In this document: positions 48,233-60,500 of the stretch, piece after piece
Numbering within the stretch: position 1 is the first letter of the stretch
Layout of the letters: every line of letters starts with the position of its first letter
From: Edolisoma coerulescens
Lineage: Eukaryota > Chordata > Aves > Passeriformes > Campephagidae
Assembly (NCBI GenBank): GCA_013397115.1
Contig: VWZW01002639.1
Coordinates: 248,001-312,000, forward strand
DNA: 64,000 bases
Direction of reading: 5' to 3'
Position numbers and translations under genes: made by a program
Notes under the pieces: model-generated
The model's input: only the letters and a program-made list of their open reading frames with translations
What the model was told of the DNA's origin: nothing
Database searches by the model: none

Positions 48233-48861
48233 CATATTTTAGCTGCTGTCTCTCACAAGCTGATCTGCAGCTCCCAGATTGCTGGATGAATAATGCCGAG
48301 CCAAACATCGCAGGTTCTGTCTGCGTTTTTGTAGTAATTTACTTCTGAACCTTGGGAATGAAAACAGAAATCTGTCATAAACAAAGCACTCATTTCCTTC
48401 GTCTGGAGCTGTGTCTGTGCTCGGCTCTGCTTGCTGTGTAAAACATGCTCTGAGGCATTTTCTCCTTCAAAAAGGATGCACAGATGCTGGTAAAATCAGT
48501 TCGAGGTTCCCAAAGGCTGCTCTGAGGGGAAGGTGTGGCGTGGCAGCCCCAGGCACGGCTTGGCCCTGGTGTGTCCCATCCTGTGCGTCTTGGGGGCACT
48601 CACAGCAACCCCCAAGGGCCAAGGGCAAGGAAAATGGGGAGGAGGGAGCTTCACTGAGGAACCAGGATCTGTGGTTTGTAAGGATCGCACTGGGATTTGT
48701 CTCATCTCGCCTGGTCAGTCAGAACCGCCTTTTTCACATTAAAGCAGGAAATATCTGGCGAGGTGAGCAGGCTGTGGAGTGATCTTTCTTCCTGGGAAAA
48801 CTCTGTGAGGTGGAAAAACCTCCTGCCTGTGAAAAAACCCCTGAGCTGTGGTGTGAGGGCA
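48233..48861. other. Intergenic DNA, no gene seen
   Basis: Unique sequence up to the CR1 at 48862. No gene recognised. Confidence 0.6.
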
Positions 48862-49215
48862 CTTGGTCTGTCCAGCTGGAGAGACCAAGGGGAAACTCAT
48901 CAGTTGCAGCTTCTCGTGAGGGGGAGAGGAGGGACAGACACCGAGCTCTGCTCTGGGGTGACCAGGGACAGACAGAACGGCTGGACCTGGGTCAGGGTCA
49001 GGCTGGAGATCAGGGAAAGGCTCTTCCCCCAGAGGGTGCTGGGCACTGCCCAGGCTCCTCAGGGAATGGGCACGGCCCCGAGGCTGCCAGAGCTCCAGGA
49101 GCGTTTGGACAGCGCTGCCAGGGATGCCCAGGGTGGGATTTGGGGTGTCTGTGCAGGGCCAGGAGCTGGACTCTGATCCCTGAGGGTCCTTTCCCTCTCA
49201 GGATATTCCGTGATT
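48862..49215 (+). repeat. CR1 LINE 3' end, distinct subfamily
   Basis: About 350 bases. The blocks in order are 'gagaccaaggggaaactcat', 'cagcttctcgtgagggggag', 'ctggagatcagggaaaggct', 'cttcccccagagggtgctgg', 'gtgcagggccaggagctgga' and 'cctttccctctcaggatatt', ending at 'ccgtgattc'. This subfamily differs from the ggccctggcaca group in its whole 3' region. The long plus frames across it (48697-49176 and 48810-49259) are not CR1 ORF2. Confidence 0.92.
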
Positions 49216-51702
49216 CAACCTTGAAATCTTACACAATGATACAGCTACAGACTCTTTAGGTTTATGTGAAATGCTGTGTTCTTTATCACAACAAAAGAAC
49301 AGAGGTGTTGCTATGTTCCAACACACGAATCCTTTACACACCAGAGCTGAGCTCTCCCAGCACTGGGATTGCTCTGGCCCAGCCCTGGGCAGGGCAGCTG
49401 AGAGGGAAAGGAGATGCTGCACAATCCCACACCCTAAATACTGCCCCAGAGCATTTCTTGCTGCTCCATTTTTCAAAGCCAAGGGATTGTCCCTTTGATG
49501 TTCTTCCTGGCGTTGGCCATCTCAGGAAGGAGAGGAGCAAACAGCTCAGAGGACACAACCGGCAGCCTTTCCCTCCCAGCTCCCACAAACGCCCATCCAT
49601 CACGCCCTGGTAATTTGGGAGATGCTGGATTAGGGTTTTCTTTGCATGTGATCACCCAAATTCCTCATACCTGAGCTGCTGAGCCCGGGGTGAGCGGGAT
49701 GAGGGCGCTGGGCTTGCTCGCGTCACCGTGATTTGTGAGGGACACAGGCAGGGGACAAGAGGTGATGATGGTGGCATTTATCAGGTGTTCCAGGGGGGAA
49801 CAGCTCCTGAGAGACTCCTGATAAATGCTCAGGGTGCTGAGGGGCCGGGCACAGAAAACTGGTTATTTTCCAGAGAGCAGAGAGGCGTTCTTTAACTGGG
49901 GAACGTCCAGAGCGCTGGGGGAGATCCTGCTGAGATTCCCTGCAAACCCTGCCTCACCATCCAGCAGTTTCACAGCTTCTGGCCCCAACCAGCCCCACAG
50001 GATCCATCCCAGGCCCTGCAAAACCCAACCTCCTTCTCTCACATCTGCACAAGCCTCCTCCCTCCTGCCAGCACACCCAGAGCTTTTCCCAGGGATTTTT
50101 CCCTCTGTCTCATCCATGGATGCCATCCTCCCCTCTGTCCTGCCCAAAGGGGCATCCAGGAGGCACCAGCCAGGAGCTCTGCCCTGCCTCCACCCAGAGG
50201 GATCTGGGGTTTTTTTTTTCTGTAAAACACAAAATCTGCAGCACTTCCATGGTAAACTGTGAACAACGCTGCCAGCTCAGCCATCCCTCACAGTTCCATA
50301 TGGCTGAGGTAAAAAATAGCTCCTGAAAATGACGTTATAATGAACAGAACTGGGTGTCTTCACCAGTCTAAATAATTAAACTTTTGTATGTATATGTTGC
50401 TATAAATATATGTATATGTTCCCTTCATTTTTTTTTGGTTTATGTATATAAGAACCTATAAGAAAACAGGAAAAAACCCAAATCCACAGTGGAGAGTTTT
50501 ACCAATTTTATCAGTCTAAAATGACATTTCTAACTAGAAACGCGGTCTTGCCGTGGTGTAAATAAGGAAGAACAGACTTAAGGCACTGGCAGACTTCAAA
50601 GACAACTTGTCCCTCACTCTGCCACAGAAATATCTGGGAGAAAGATGAAGGATGAACACAAGGAAAAGAAAAAAACCAACAGTTTCATAGGGAAACCCAT
50701 TAAGCAATACAATATTTCCATTCTCAAGCTGTGGGATCTCCATCAGTGGAAATTTCTAAGGACAGGGATGATGTGGTTAATCCTGTCTCTGGGATATGAA
50801 ATAAATGGCTTTTTGAGACCTCTCTACCTGCATTTGCTGCAGCTGCAGGGATCTTGATTAAGTACCTCAGCCATAATTCCGTGACTCTTTGGAGGAACAG
50901 TTTTCCCTTCTTATTTCAGGGCACTTCATCCCCCACAGGGATGATAAACCTGTTGACATCTCAGGGCATAAAGAATTGCTGTGGGATAGTCTTTTGCCTT
51001 ATCCATCTCTATCTCAATTGCTGGGTTTTCATCTCCAAAAAGTCAGTTTGGAGCAAAATGGCTTAAGTGATAAAAATAGCTAATATGTTCTTTTCTTTAT
51101 GTCCCCATTTCTTGGTATTTCTGAAAACAAACAGTAAAGCTCTCCGAGAAGTTGCCTGGGTGAGATCAGGAAAAGTTTTGGCCACACAGAACTCTTGGAT
51201 GTTATTTTGTGGATTAGGAAGGAAAGGAGCTCAAGTCTGGAACAGAGTTCCAACAATAAACCTGCATTTTGGGGGAAAAATCCCCAAAAAACAGAAAAGG
51301 AGAGATGAGCTCATCCCAGCTGAGCGTGACTTTTATTCCCATCTGTAAAGAGCGAACAGTTTTCCTCTTGGCACCTTTTCCATGATATCTGTAGCCTGGA
51401 ATGCTGCTCGGAGGAGCTGCCTGCAAAGGGCTAATACGGAACAGAACGGTGATTCTTTGTTCTGCAGCAGCTTTACAAGGGTGTAAAAATGAGTTAGGAA
51501 CGATACTGAAAGCTGGATGTCTGCCTGCCTCTCGCACAACAGGAAAACAGCGGGATGAGAGAGGGCCACAGGAAGGGTTCATGCACAATTAATGCATTTT
51601 CAGGCTAATTTAGCCACGGAATGTGCAGAGGCAGGGAAGCATCGAACCCAGGGGCATGAGAGGAATCAAAAGTCCTGAAATGCAAATGAAATAAGAAGAA
51701 AT
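49216..51702. other. Intergenic DNA, no gene seen
   Basis: Unique sequence. The part 49680-50215 is G/C-rich with open frames on both strands but no domain. Around 50385-50455 there is AT-rich low-complexity sequence with repeated tatatg words and a T9 run. No gene recognised. Confidence 0.55.
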
Positions 51703-51940
51703 ATCATAGAATATCAGACTGGTGTGGGTTGGAGGGAGCTTAATCATCCTCTGCCATGGGCAGGGACACCTCCCACTGTCCCAGGCTGCTCCAAGCCCCT
51801 TCCAGCCTGGCCTTGGACACTGCCAGGGATCCAGGGGCAGCCACAGCTGCTCTGGGCACCCTGTGCCAGGGCCTCCCCACCCCCACAGGGAATAATTTCT
51901 TCCTAACATCCAACCTAAATTTCCTCTCTTTCAGTTTAAT
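51703..51940 (-). repeat. CR1 LINE 3' end
   Basis: Antisense CR1: 'atcatagaatatcagactgg', 'tgccatgggcagggacacct', 'cagggatccaggggcagcca', 'cctgtgccagggcctcccca' and 'cttcctaacatccaacctaa'. Good similarity to the 14351 and 56847 copies. The part corresponding to 'cttgg..agcctgggacag' is continuous, so little has been deleted. Confidence 0.93.
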
Positions 51941-52840
51941 ATCCAATTGAAAACATTTTTACTTCAACCTCTTCTAAGACAGGCCTCAAGAAATGCCCCT
52001 TTTTTCCTGCTGAAAAGCACGAAAGGAGCAGCCAGTTTTATCCCACACCATCACTGTTTAGTGCAGGATTTTTCCAGCTTCACCTCTGGAATAAACAGAT
52101 CTCTAGCACTGAAATATCTGTGCTCTCTTTCCGAGCTAAACACTCCATGCAGCTTTTTATTTTAGCCTTTATCACAGGGATGCATTTCTTCCTATCAGCC
52201 TCGTGCTGAAGCCTCAGCAGGAGGCCTTATTGCCAACAATGCTACCTGGGCTAATAGCATATTTCATAACTGCTCATAAGAAGAAATGTATTTTTCCACA
52301 GAAAAGAAAAAGTAGAATATTTGGAAATATCTGGGAAAGTTCTAAAACTCAGCTACCACGGGGACAGAATTGGTTCCGGACAAGAAGCTGTGCATTTACA
52401 ATTCATGCACAAGTAAAAGGTGCATCAGTAAATGGCCACATCCTACAGCACAAGAAGGCAGGAATTCACTCCCAAGCCTCAATCTTGCACCACGAAGACA
52501 ACCCAAAAGATCAGGAGCCTGGAGGGTAATTAGTTCATCAGTGATGGGGTTTGTTTGCACTCTTATAACTGTTCCATGGAGCCAGTGTGGCAACTGGGAA
52601 AGCCTTTTTAAAGGATGGTGAGAAGAGGATTGTTGTGATATTGCAGGCTGGGAAAGACTAATTTGCTTTAATTTCTGTAACCCAGCATTGTGGAATTCCT
52701 GTACCTTCCTTGACCTCCACTTTGTCTGATCAGGGCCTGGCACAGAGCGACCTGATGGGGTGGTGCTTAATGGCTGGAAAATCAGAGCACTTCGCTTTGT
52801 CCGTGCTGGTTTTGGTGTTCAGACAGGAGCCCCTCTGCTC
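51941..52840. other. Intergenic DNA, no gene seen
   Basis: Unique sequence between two CR1 copies in opposite orientation. No gene recognised. Confidence 0.6.
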
Positions 52841-53230
52841 TGCAGCCAGGCTGGGAGAGCTGGGGATGCTCATCTGGAGAAGAGAAGGCTCCAGGGAGAC
52901 CTCAGAGCCCCTTCCAGGGCCTAAAGGGGCTCCAGGAGAGCTGGAGAGGGACTGGGGACAAGGGATGGAGGGACAGGACACAGGGAATGGCTTCACACTG
53001 GGAAAGAATAAGTTTAGATGGGATATTGCGAAAGAATCCTTCCCTCTGAGGGTGGGGAGGCCCTGGCACAGGATGCCCAGAGAAGCTGTGGCTGTCCCTG
53101 GATCCCTGGAAGGGTCCAAGGCCAGGCTGGAGCAGCCTGGGATAGTGGGAGGTGTCCCTGCCCACAACAGGGAGTGGAATGGGATGAGCTTTAAGGTCTC
53201 TTCCAACCCAAACCAGTCTGGAATTCTATT
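52841..53230 (+). repeat. CR1 LINE 3' end, well preserved
   Basis: About 390 bases: 'tgcagccaggctgggagagc', 'gagaagagaaggctccaggg', 'ctaaaggggctccaggagag', 'gggatggagggacaggacac', 'gggatattgcgaaagaatcc' and 'ggccctggcacaggatgccc', ending after 'aacccaaaccagtctgg'. It is the copy closest to the songbird consensus I remember and therefore looks like one of the youngest in the window. It starts in the 5' part of the 3' region and carries no intact coding sequence. Confidence 0.95.
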
Positions 53231-56030
53231 CAAATACAAACCCACCGCAACTCCATCCCATTAAGTGCATGGACCATCACTGGTTTTCTGTGGAAGTTGC
53301 CTGCCATCCTCATCCTCACAATCTGTGGATGCTTCCTCAGCAGTTCTCCCCCACTGACCCCTTCCCCTGAATTGCCTCCTCCCTGGCTGGGATCGGGCTC
53401 TTTCTGATCTGCCCCTGCTCCAACTGAAGCCTGAAGTGCTTTGATTTAGAAGAAAACGTGACCATTGCAAGAAAGCTCAGCCACAACAGCTGGCTGATCA
53501 AATATACATAAGGAGGGATCTGCTGCCTACTCTTTTGTAGCTCTCTTTTTCCTGGAGTCATCAGCCGAGGCTCCCTTGCTCTGGTACAACACTACAGCAC
53601 ATTACACGGCTTGTCTGTCAAGGGCCTGCCCTCAAACACTCTCAGCTGCTCCTGACTCCCAAACTGCCGTGGCTCAGGATCAGGCACCAGCTTAAATCTT
53701 TGTTGGTCATGACTTTTCAGAGCTAGGACACAAAATAAAAACAGGGCGAAGAGAAATAACGACAAGATTGAGCAAAAAATGAGTTTTGCCTCAAGACAGG
53801 GGCTGCCTTGTCCTCAGAGTAGGGCAGGGGCTATTTTTTTAGTGATTCTGCTGTTTTTTTTCACAAATTTAAGTCTGATTTCTCTAAAGGAAACCTCCAG
53901 TGGTGAGGTGGGGGATAAAACAAAATTGAGTTTGCTGCTAGGCCCCTTTATCCCATCTCTGTGTGTCCTGTTTGTCATGCAAGGACATGGTTTGGAACAA
54001 AAGTGGATGCTCCACCTCCTTATCCAAAAGGCAATCAGGAGACTGCTGAAATACCACAAACATCCCCAAGTCCACACACAGTGTTCCCAAAAGTGACTCT
54101 AATGCACTATGACATAACAGAAATGATTCTGCAGACTATTGCTGTGCTAACAAAGATGAAAGAGAGGCTCAAAGACATCCCTCATTTCAGGCTGGCTGGG
54201 TTTTGCACCCCTTGAATCAATTTGCATTATCCCAAATTTCACGTACTGCGCTGCATTAATTCAGGCAGCCAACACATCACTGCGTGGAGCGACTGCTTCT
54301 TGATGGGGCGACCAAGGCACCTGAAAATCAGAACTATTTCATATTTCCCAATAAAAATAATCCGCACATTTATGCCTCTTAACGACTCGATCACGTGGAG
54401 AAAGACTGAGCGTGCATCCATCAGGGATTGCACGCACAGTTAATTAAGGATGAAATAATAAATGCCGGATTTCTACAGGATAGGGTAAACATCCAATTAA
54501 AACAAGATGCTGCGTACACTTTTCACTCTCATTAGTCAAAGCATAAAGCGTTTTAACATTTCCTAAATAATTTACTTGTATTAAAATAAAGTGAAACGCT
54601 TAAAACATTAATAGGGTGCTTTACAATGCTGTAGTCAATAAGTTGCTGTATGAGGGCAACGTCAATAATTCATGGCTCTGCTCAGCAGGAACAGGCTGCA
54701 GTTCTCAGCAGAGCAGGGCCCACCAAGGCTGAGGCAGCAGGACCTGGCCAAGCTCTGCTAAACTCACAATTAAACCCTACAGGGAGTGGTGAAAACCCAC
54801 TGGTGACAGAAAGTTTTACATCAGAGCCTGTGGGTGTTGAAAGCACCTGGGGAAGACACGGGGCTCAGGACCAGCTGCTTGGTGGCTGTGGGGTCACCAG
54901 CACTATGGATAAAAATGGGGTCACCAGCCAAGCTCATGGATAAGAAATGGGAATGGTGCTTTTTGGACATGAAAAAAGAGTCTTTTACCCCAAAGACAGC
55001 CCCAAATGTGGCATGGACTGGAGGAGCGGCTGCTGGGCCACCTCCACAACACCAGCCGAGGGCTCTCCACAGCCCCCAGGAGCACCCCCAGCATGGGCAG
55101 GGCTGACAGAACCCGAGGGTGCCAGACCTGAACCTTCCCTGCTCCGAGGGCAGGGGCAGAATCCTCAATTTTCCAAAGCCAGATGGGCACCGGTGGCTGC
55201 AGAGCTGGGAATTTGCATAATCTGGGTTACTGATATGCAAAACACAGCAGGCATTTCGGCTTCAATTTTCTGCTAAGAGTCAAGGTGTGGATGTTGGAGC
55301 TGGGCTCTCTGATGAGAAAACACATGTCCTGACTACCCAAGCAGACTGCTGGATCCGCTGAATTAAGATTGCAGTGCATTAGCAGGGAGTACATAATAGG
55401 TTTGTGTAGAGAAACTGAATTAAGATCTTTTTCCCATGGATCATTCTGCTACGTAGAGGAAATTTCCCTATAACATTTTGTTATATATCTATGGCTATAA
55501 TAAATAAGAATTATTTTGTAGTAAGGAATTATTAAATGCTGTCTTTTATGAATTGATGTAAGGAGTATCCTGCTCAAATTTAGATGTATAGCTCAGAAAA
55601 TATATAGAAACATGGCATTTGGCTGGGACAGCTTTTGAGGTTTTTCAAATGCTGAAATCACTTTTCATTAAAACTGTGACAGAAACTGAGACCCTGGCAC
55701 AGTGCCTTTTCTTATATATACATTAAATCATGCTTTTTGTGGCAGGATTTGTACATTTTTTTCTCTTTATAGAAGTCTGGTACAAGATCCTGCTTGAGTC
55801 ACACCAAGATCCATCTGGATCAAGAGAGATCTGCCTCATAAAGAGGAGAGTGGGAAACGTGCTGCCCCCAAACCCTGGGCCACGCCAAGCTCCTGCAGGC
55901 CTGGCTGCTGTGCATGATTGATAAATTAAATTACAGAAATTATGGACTGTGGACAGGGTTATACCAACCTCAGTGGTGTTGGTGAGCAGGTGAGAAAATA
56001 TCTTTGTGGATATTTGAGTGCAAGAGGGAT
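53231..56030. other. Intergenic DNA, possible conserved element at 54430-54670
   Basis: No gene or repeat recognised. The stretch 54430-54670 is unique and AT-rich with several TAAT-type cores: 'ttaattaagg' at 54440, 'ccaattaaaac' near 54493, 'cattagtc' near 54530 and 'cattaatagg' near 54606. It also has an 8-base inverted repeat, AAGCGTTT at 54546-54553 and AAACGCTT at 54594-54601. 54650-55240 is more GC-rich with overlapping open frames lacking domains. Confidence 0.45.
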
Positions 56031-56137
56031 GGGTTGGACGGGGCTTGGAGCAACCTGGGACAGCGGAAGGTGGTGGGGAGTGGAATGAAATGAGATTTAA
56101 GGTCTGTTCCCACCCAAATCATTCCATGATCCTATAA
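56031..56137 (+). repeat. CR1 LINE 3' tail
   Basis: 'gggttggacggggcttggag', 'caacctgggacagcggaagg', 'gagatttaaggtctgttccc' and 'acccaaatcattccatgatc' are the last hundred bases of a CR1. The 'tgtccctgcccatggcaggg' block is deleted between ggaaggtg and gtggggag. Confidence 0.9.
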
Positions 56138-56846
56138 AAAAGGCACTTTGTTCCTCAATACCTTCTTTCTTCCTCATAGGAAAGAAATACAGACACCATC
56201 AACTTCAGGTTTCCAAATATTGCGTGCAAGAGGAAGGAACCCACTCTCACTGTCTGCACCTCACTCCATTCTCTGGGAGTCTCATTTCTATGACGAGGTT
56301 GGTGGAAGCCTAAATTAAATTTGGGACCTAATTTTAAACAGAATCTCAACCTCCTGAGTAAACAATAGATGGAGCCTGCCTATTAAATCATCATGTTTTA
56401 ATTAAATTCTTTGCAGCTCGTGAGCTCTTTGAACTGAGCGAGGTGATAAACGCATTGTAATTTTAATGGGGTTATATTTTGTGCTAAACTCACCGAGAGC
56501 AGTGACATGAGATAGGGACCATGTTCCCACAAAATCCTGCATGGGGTTCTGCTGATAACAGCACACTTGGAACACGACAGGGGAACTTCAGCAAAGAAAC
56601 AAAGCTGGTGTAAAGTGGGTTCCTTTCAATTAGAGACAAAGACATAGCAGCACACGAGCATTTGTGGCACTTGTAAACAAACAAACAAGAAAACAAGCAT
56701 TTATTCTTCCTGTTAGTGATTCAGGCTCCTCCGAAAGCAAAGGGAAATCCACCTTTTTCTTTGGAAGGCTTTTGGACCAGGTCCTTGGTGCGTTACTGAA
56801 GTAATAAAGTAAAATCGAGAAAAGCACAAAAATCATCAGGAATTGT
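56138..56846. other. Intergenic DNA, no gene seen
   Basis: Unique AT-rich sequence with a short AAAC repeat at about 56676-56692. No gene recognised. Confidence 0.6.
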
Positions 56847-57118
56847 CGAGACAGGACAAGGGAAAATGGCTTCAAACAGAATGAAAGTAGGTTTAACTTG
56901 GATATTAGGAAGGAATTGTTCCCTGTGAGGGTGGGCAGGCCCTGGCACAGGGTGCCCAGAGCAGCTGTGGCTGCCCCTGGATCCCTGGCAGTGTCCAAGG
57001 CCGGGTTGGACAGGGCTTGGAGCAGCCTGGGACAGTGGGAGGTGTCCCTGCCATGGCAGGAACATGGAACAAGATCTTTAATGCCCTTTCCAACCCGAAC
57101 CATTCTGGAATTCTGTGA
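56847..57118 (+). repeat. CR1 LINE 3' end
   Basis: 'cgagacaggacaagggaaaa', 'tggatattaggaaggaattg', 'gaggccctggcac' type block ('caggccctggcacagggtgc'), 'gtccaaggccgggttggaca', 'agcagcctgggacagtggga' and 'cattctggaattctgtga'. It ends in the complete CR1 3' terminus. Well preserved. Confidence 0.95.
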
Positions 57119-57494
57119 AGATGAAAAAGCCAAGTACAGCTTTTCTCAGCACCAAATCTGACTGAAAGAGGCCCAAAGTAAAACATCGACAAATTTTTTT
57201 GGTTTTGGCACTTAAACACCCCAGTGAGGTTTAGGAAGTCGGTTAAAAAGAAGAAGTTGTAACTTTAAAATGACCTCCAGCAGCATCACTGAACATCTCA
57301 GCTGCTTTATCACAGCCCCTGCGAAGGTATCTCCCCACAAAGCTACGGGATCGTAAAGTCTCCTGGTAGGAAATATGACACACTCTTAAAACATATGTCA
57401 GAGATTTCCAGAATTGCAAACATGCTATTTTAGATGGCGAGATTCCTGTCCTCGTAAAAGCATCTTTAAATTGTCTGACAGAGAAAATTCATAT
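57119..57494. other. Intergenic DNA, no gene seen
   Basis: Unique sequence between a CR1 and an ancient repeat. No gene recognised. Confidence 0.6.
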
Positions 57495-57575
57495 CAGGAA
57501 TAAAATCCTGGCCCTGCTGGAGTCAATGAGAGTTTTATGCCTGATGCGAGCGGAACCAAGGTTTCATCTCTGCTT
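57495..57575. repeat. Ancient sauropsid interspersed repeat
   Basis: 'ataaaatcctggccctgctg', 'gagtcaatgagagttttatg' and 'ggaaccaaggtttcatc' follow the layout of an old reptile/bird element I remember: aaatcctggccccattgaagtcaatgg, then agttttgcc, then ggaccaggatttcac. The two ends are inverted relative to each other, as expected for a palindromic non-autonomous DNA transposon, so no strand is given. Family name uncertain. Confidence 0.45.
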
Positions 57576-60500
57576 TTTTACAGCTGCTCCTGTGTGTGAG
57601 CTCAGGCTGAGGGCATCAGCACCTCCCTTGGCACGGGGAGGGGATGAACTGGGAAGACCCTGCTCTGTCTCCTCCTCAGAGCCCACCCTGCTCCCCCTCT
57701 GCACTCCAAAGCAGCCCCTGGATGGGCACAGCTGTGGAAACCTGAAAATAAACCAGGCACAAACCCCCTGCACTGACACGAGTGAGTGATGCTTGGGAAC
57801 CATGATCTATAGTGCCAGAGCTGATAGGTTCCTGCTTGCAGAGACCTGATTATTCCACCTGGATAGTGGCTTAAACAAAAGAACAAGCAGACAAAAGAAA
57901 TATGTGTGCAAAGTCCAAGAAGCAGGTTATTATTTTCAATAGAGGTGTTGTGTGTATTTTTTTTTTCCCTGGCATTAGCTGCAGTAAAATGAATCATGCA
58001 GGGCAACATTTTTCACAAACCCCAAACATCCTACATTCACATAAAACTGATGTACACCAGGAATGTTCACCGGGCTGGAGAATGGGAACAAAGAGGGCTG
58101 CAGACATACAATTTGTCATCCTGATTTTATATAATAAGCAGATATAAGCATATAAATGGGGAGGTTTGGCAGGTGAAAAGGAAAATTATAGGGAGAGAGG
58201 AATATTGTAGCTAACTCAACAGTGGCCATGTTGCCAATAGATCCTTTTGCCATTTGACAGCTGTCTCAAGTAAGGGCTGAAAAATCATGTTTGCTCGGAT
58301 CAGCCCCATCTCTCTTTTGGTTATTTAGGACTCTGCATATTCCACATAAAAACAACACTTTCAGCTCCTAACTTCAATTGAATCACCATGAAATGTCCAT
58401 TTTGAGGATGTGCTTCCTGATCCTGCCATAGCAGGTGTAAGCACCAAGGTGCTCAGGTGAGCCAGATTGCACATCCACGTTGGCACAGCCAGGGCAGAAA
58501 AGCAGCTTTCTGTACACAGAAACAGAAATAAACACAGTTTAGTGTTGTGGTTTTTTTTTTTTTTTTTCCCCAGCTTGATCTCAGTATTTCTTTTAGAGAT
58601 CAGGGGGGCTCAGCATGCAAAAGAAACCTGGGAGCTGAGAAAATCTCTTTCCATAGGATAAATAGGGAGGGAAGCCATAAGTATGGCAGAGCCTAAGTCC
58701 ATATTCCACGGACAGATGCCGGGGACAGCAGTGAGGGAGGGAATTAGGGAAAGGCTCAGTAAATAGCTGACAGATTGCTGCTGCCACTGCCTTTCTGCAG
58801 GGCTTGTTCTGTACTGTACTGAGAAACTTGTAACAGTGGACTGAGCCGAAGTGGTGACATTAAACTGGGCCCTGCTGCTCGGGGCTAGGGCTGGTGCTTC
58901 ACCCCAAATCAGATCAGCAGTGGTGCTAACTTGGTTGCTGACAGACCTTTCATTCACTGGCAGCAGGTGCTGGGGGCACTTTGCTGCTGGTGACCTGAGC
59001 GCTGGCATTTGGGGTAAGAAACTCGGAGAAGAGAGCGTTATTTACTTTCACTCCGATGAGATGGCATTTCTGTGAGCAATCTGCTCCTGCTGGGAGAGGG
59101 CTGGGGGAGTGAAGGATATCATAAAGTGTGATAGCATCTCATTCTTTGAAATTGTTATTTTTTTTCCCCCCTGTATTTTCCACAGTTCTGTTGTACAGTC
59201 CTTGTGTCAAGGGAGTTTTTAAAGGCTGTTGCCCAAACTGCTGATTTCGAATCTCAGGAATTCATACATGGAAGGCTCTGGATTTTAGACATTCACCTAC
59301 TTGACAAGCAGATGCAGTCAGGTAGATTTGATGTTTATTCGAATTGAACTGGCTTTAAATGGAAGAACAAAACCGTGGCTTCCACCCCTGGGTTCTGTGT
59401 CTGATTTAGCCATTAGGCCAGCTGAGAGCAGAGCTGGCAAATCAGCCAAACACACACACAGAGACACTGGGGCAGGGGCAGAGAGAGCAGGAGCGAGTTC
59501 TACAGAGGGAACTCGTGTTTATAAAGCACCAAGGGTAATGGATGAACCCAGCAAAAGCCATTAAAGCATCAGCAGAAGCTCAGCAATAGTTGAGACAGCT
59601 TATCCTAATGAACTCAGAGTGGTTCACCTCGCAATAAATGGATAATGAGGGTATAAAAATGGCAGACATTAATATATTTGCAGGTTAAAGGAACTGGTAA
59701 ATGGTTCCTTGGTTCCTGCAAGTCTCAGACTGCGGAGCAGTGGGACAGGGCAGGTAGACAAAAAGCACACACCGTCCCTTATCGATCCGCGTGGAAGCAC
59801 AGCAGGAGCCTCCCTGAATTTTTGTGGTGAATTAGACACGAGTTTGATCCTCCATCCTGGGGTGGGGGGGATGCTGCTCCCTCTCAATGCAGATTTTAAG
59901 GGGTTTTTTGTAAGTCTGTGTGTGGTTTATTCCAGGTTTCCCTTCATCCTCCTGGAAATATTCCTCCTGACTGCTGCCAGCTGCAGGTTAAGGCACCTTC
60001 ACCTCCTTTTACATCCAGCAAATCCCAGATCTAATGTGAGAGGAAGAAAAAATGGTTTTCCTGGGGAAAAACCTGCATCTGAAGAAAGAGTTCACAAATT
60101 TAATGCTCAGATCAGCCTGCAGGAGTGGAGTGGGAAGTTCCACAACCAGTTGGAACCGATCCCACAAGGGCTGGACCTCTTGTGCCTCTTTTGGGCAACA
60201 GTAAAAAGCTAAAAAAGTTATTTAAAATCTTATTTAAAGGGGAATTTTTGCACTCTGCAATCTCTTGCAATTCTGAAAGGATACAATGCTCCTGAAATCT
60301 TCATTGGGGCCAGTGAAAACTCCCATGAAATGCACTTATTTAAGGAATATTAGGGACTGGAGACCTCAGTTAATCCCTCACAATCTCCTGACAAGAAATT
60401 ACATGAAATTAACACTTCCAATATTTACCAGTTCCCAGAGTAAATCAAGGTTCAGTATCTTTGTAAACTGTAGGGAAATACTCACAGAAATTACCAAGAA

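Noticed and set aside
48697..49259. Two overlapping plus-strand frames of about 150 codons
   Set aside because: They cover a CR1 3' region in two different frames and have no protein similarity that I recognise.
52710..53264. Open frames of 171-184 codons on both strands
   Set aside because: Both are readings of the same CR1 copy; neither contains the RT C-terminal signature seen at 26284-26482.
58551..58600. Polypyrimidine run and CCCCAG as a splice acceptor
   Set aside because: No open exon or matching donor could be identified downstream.
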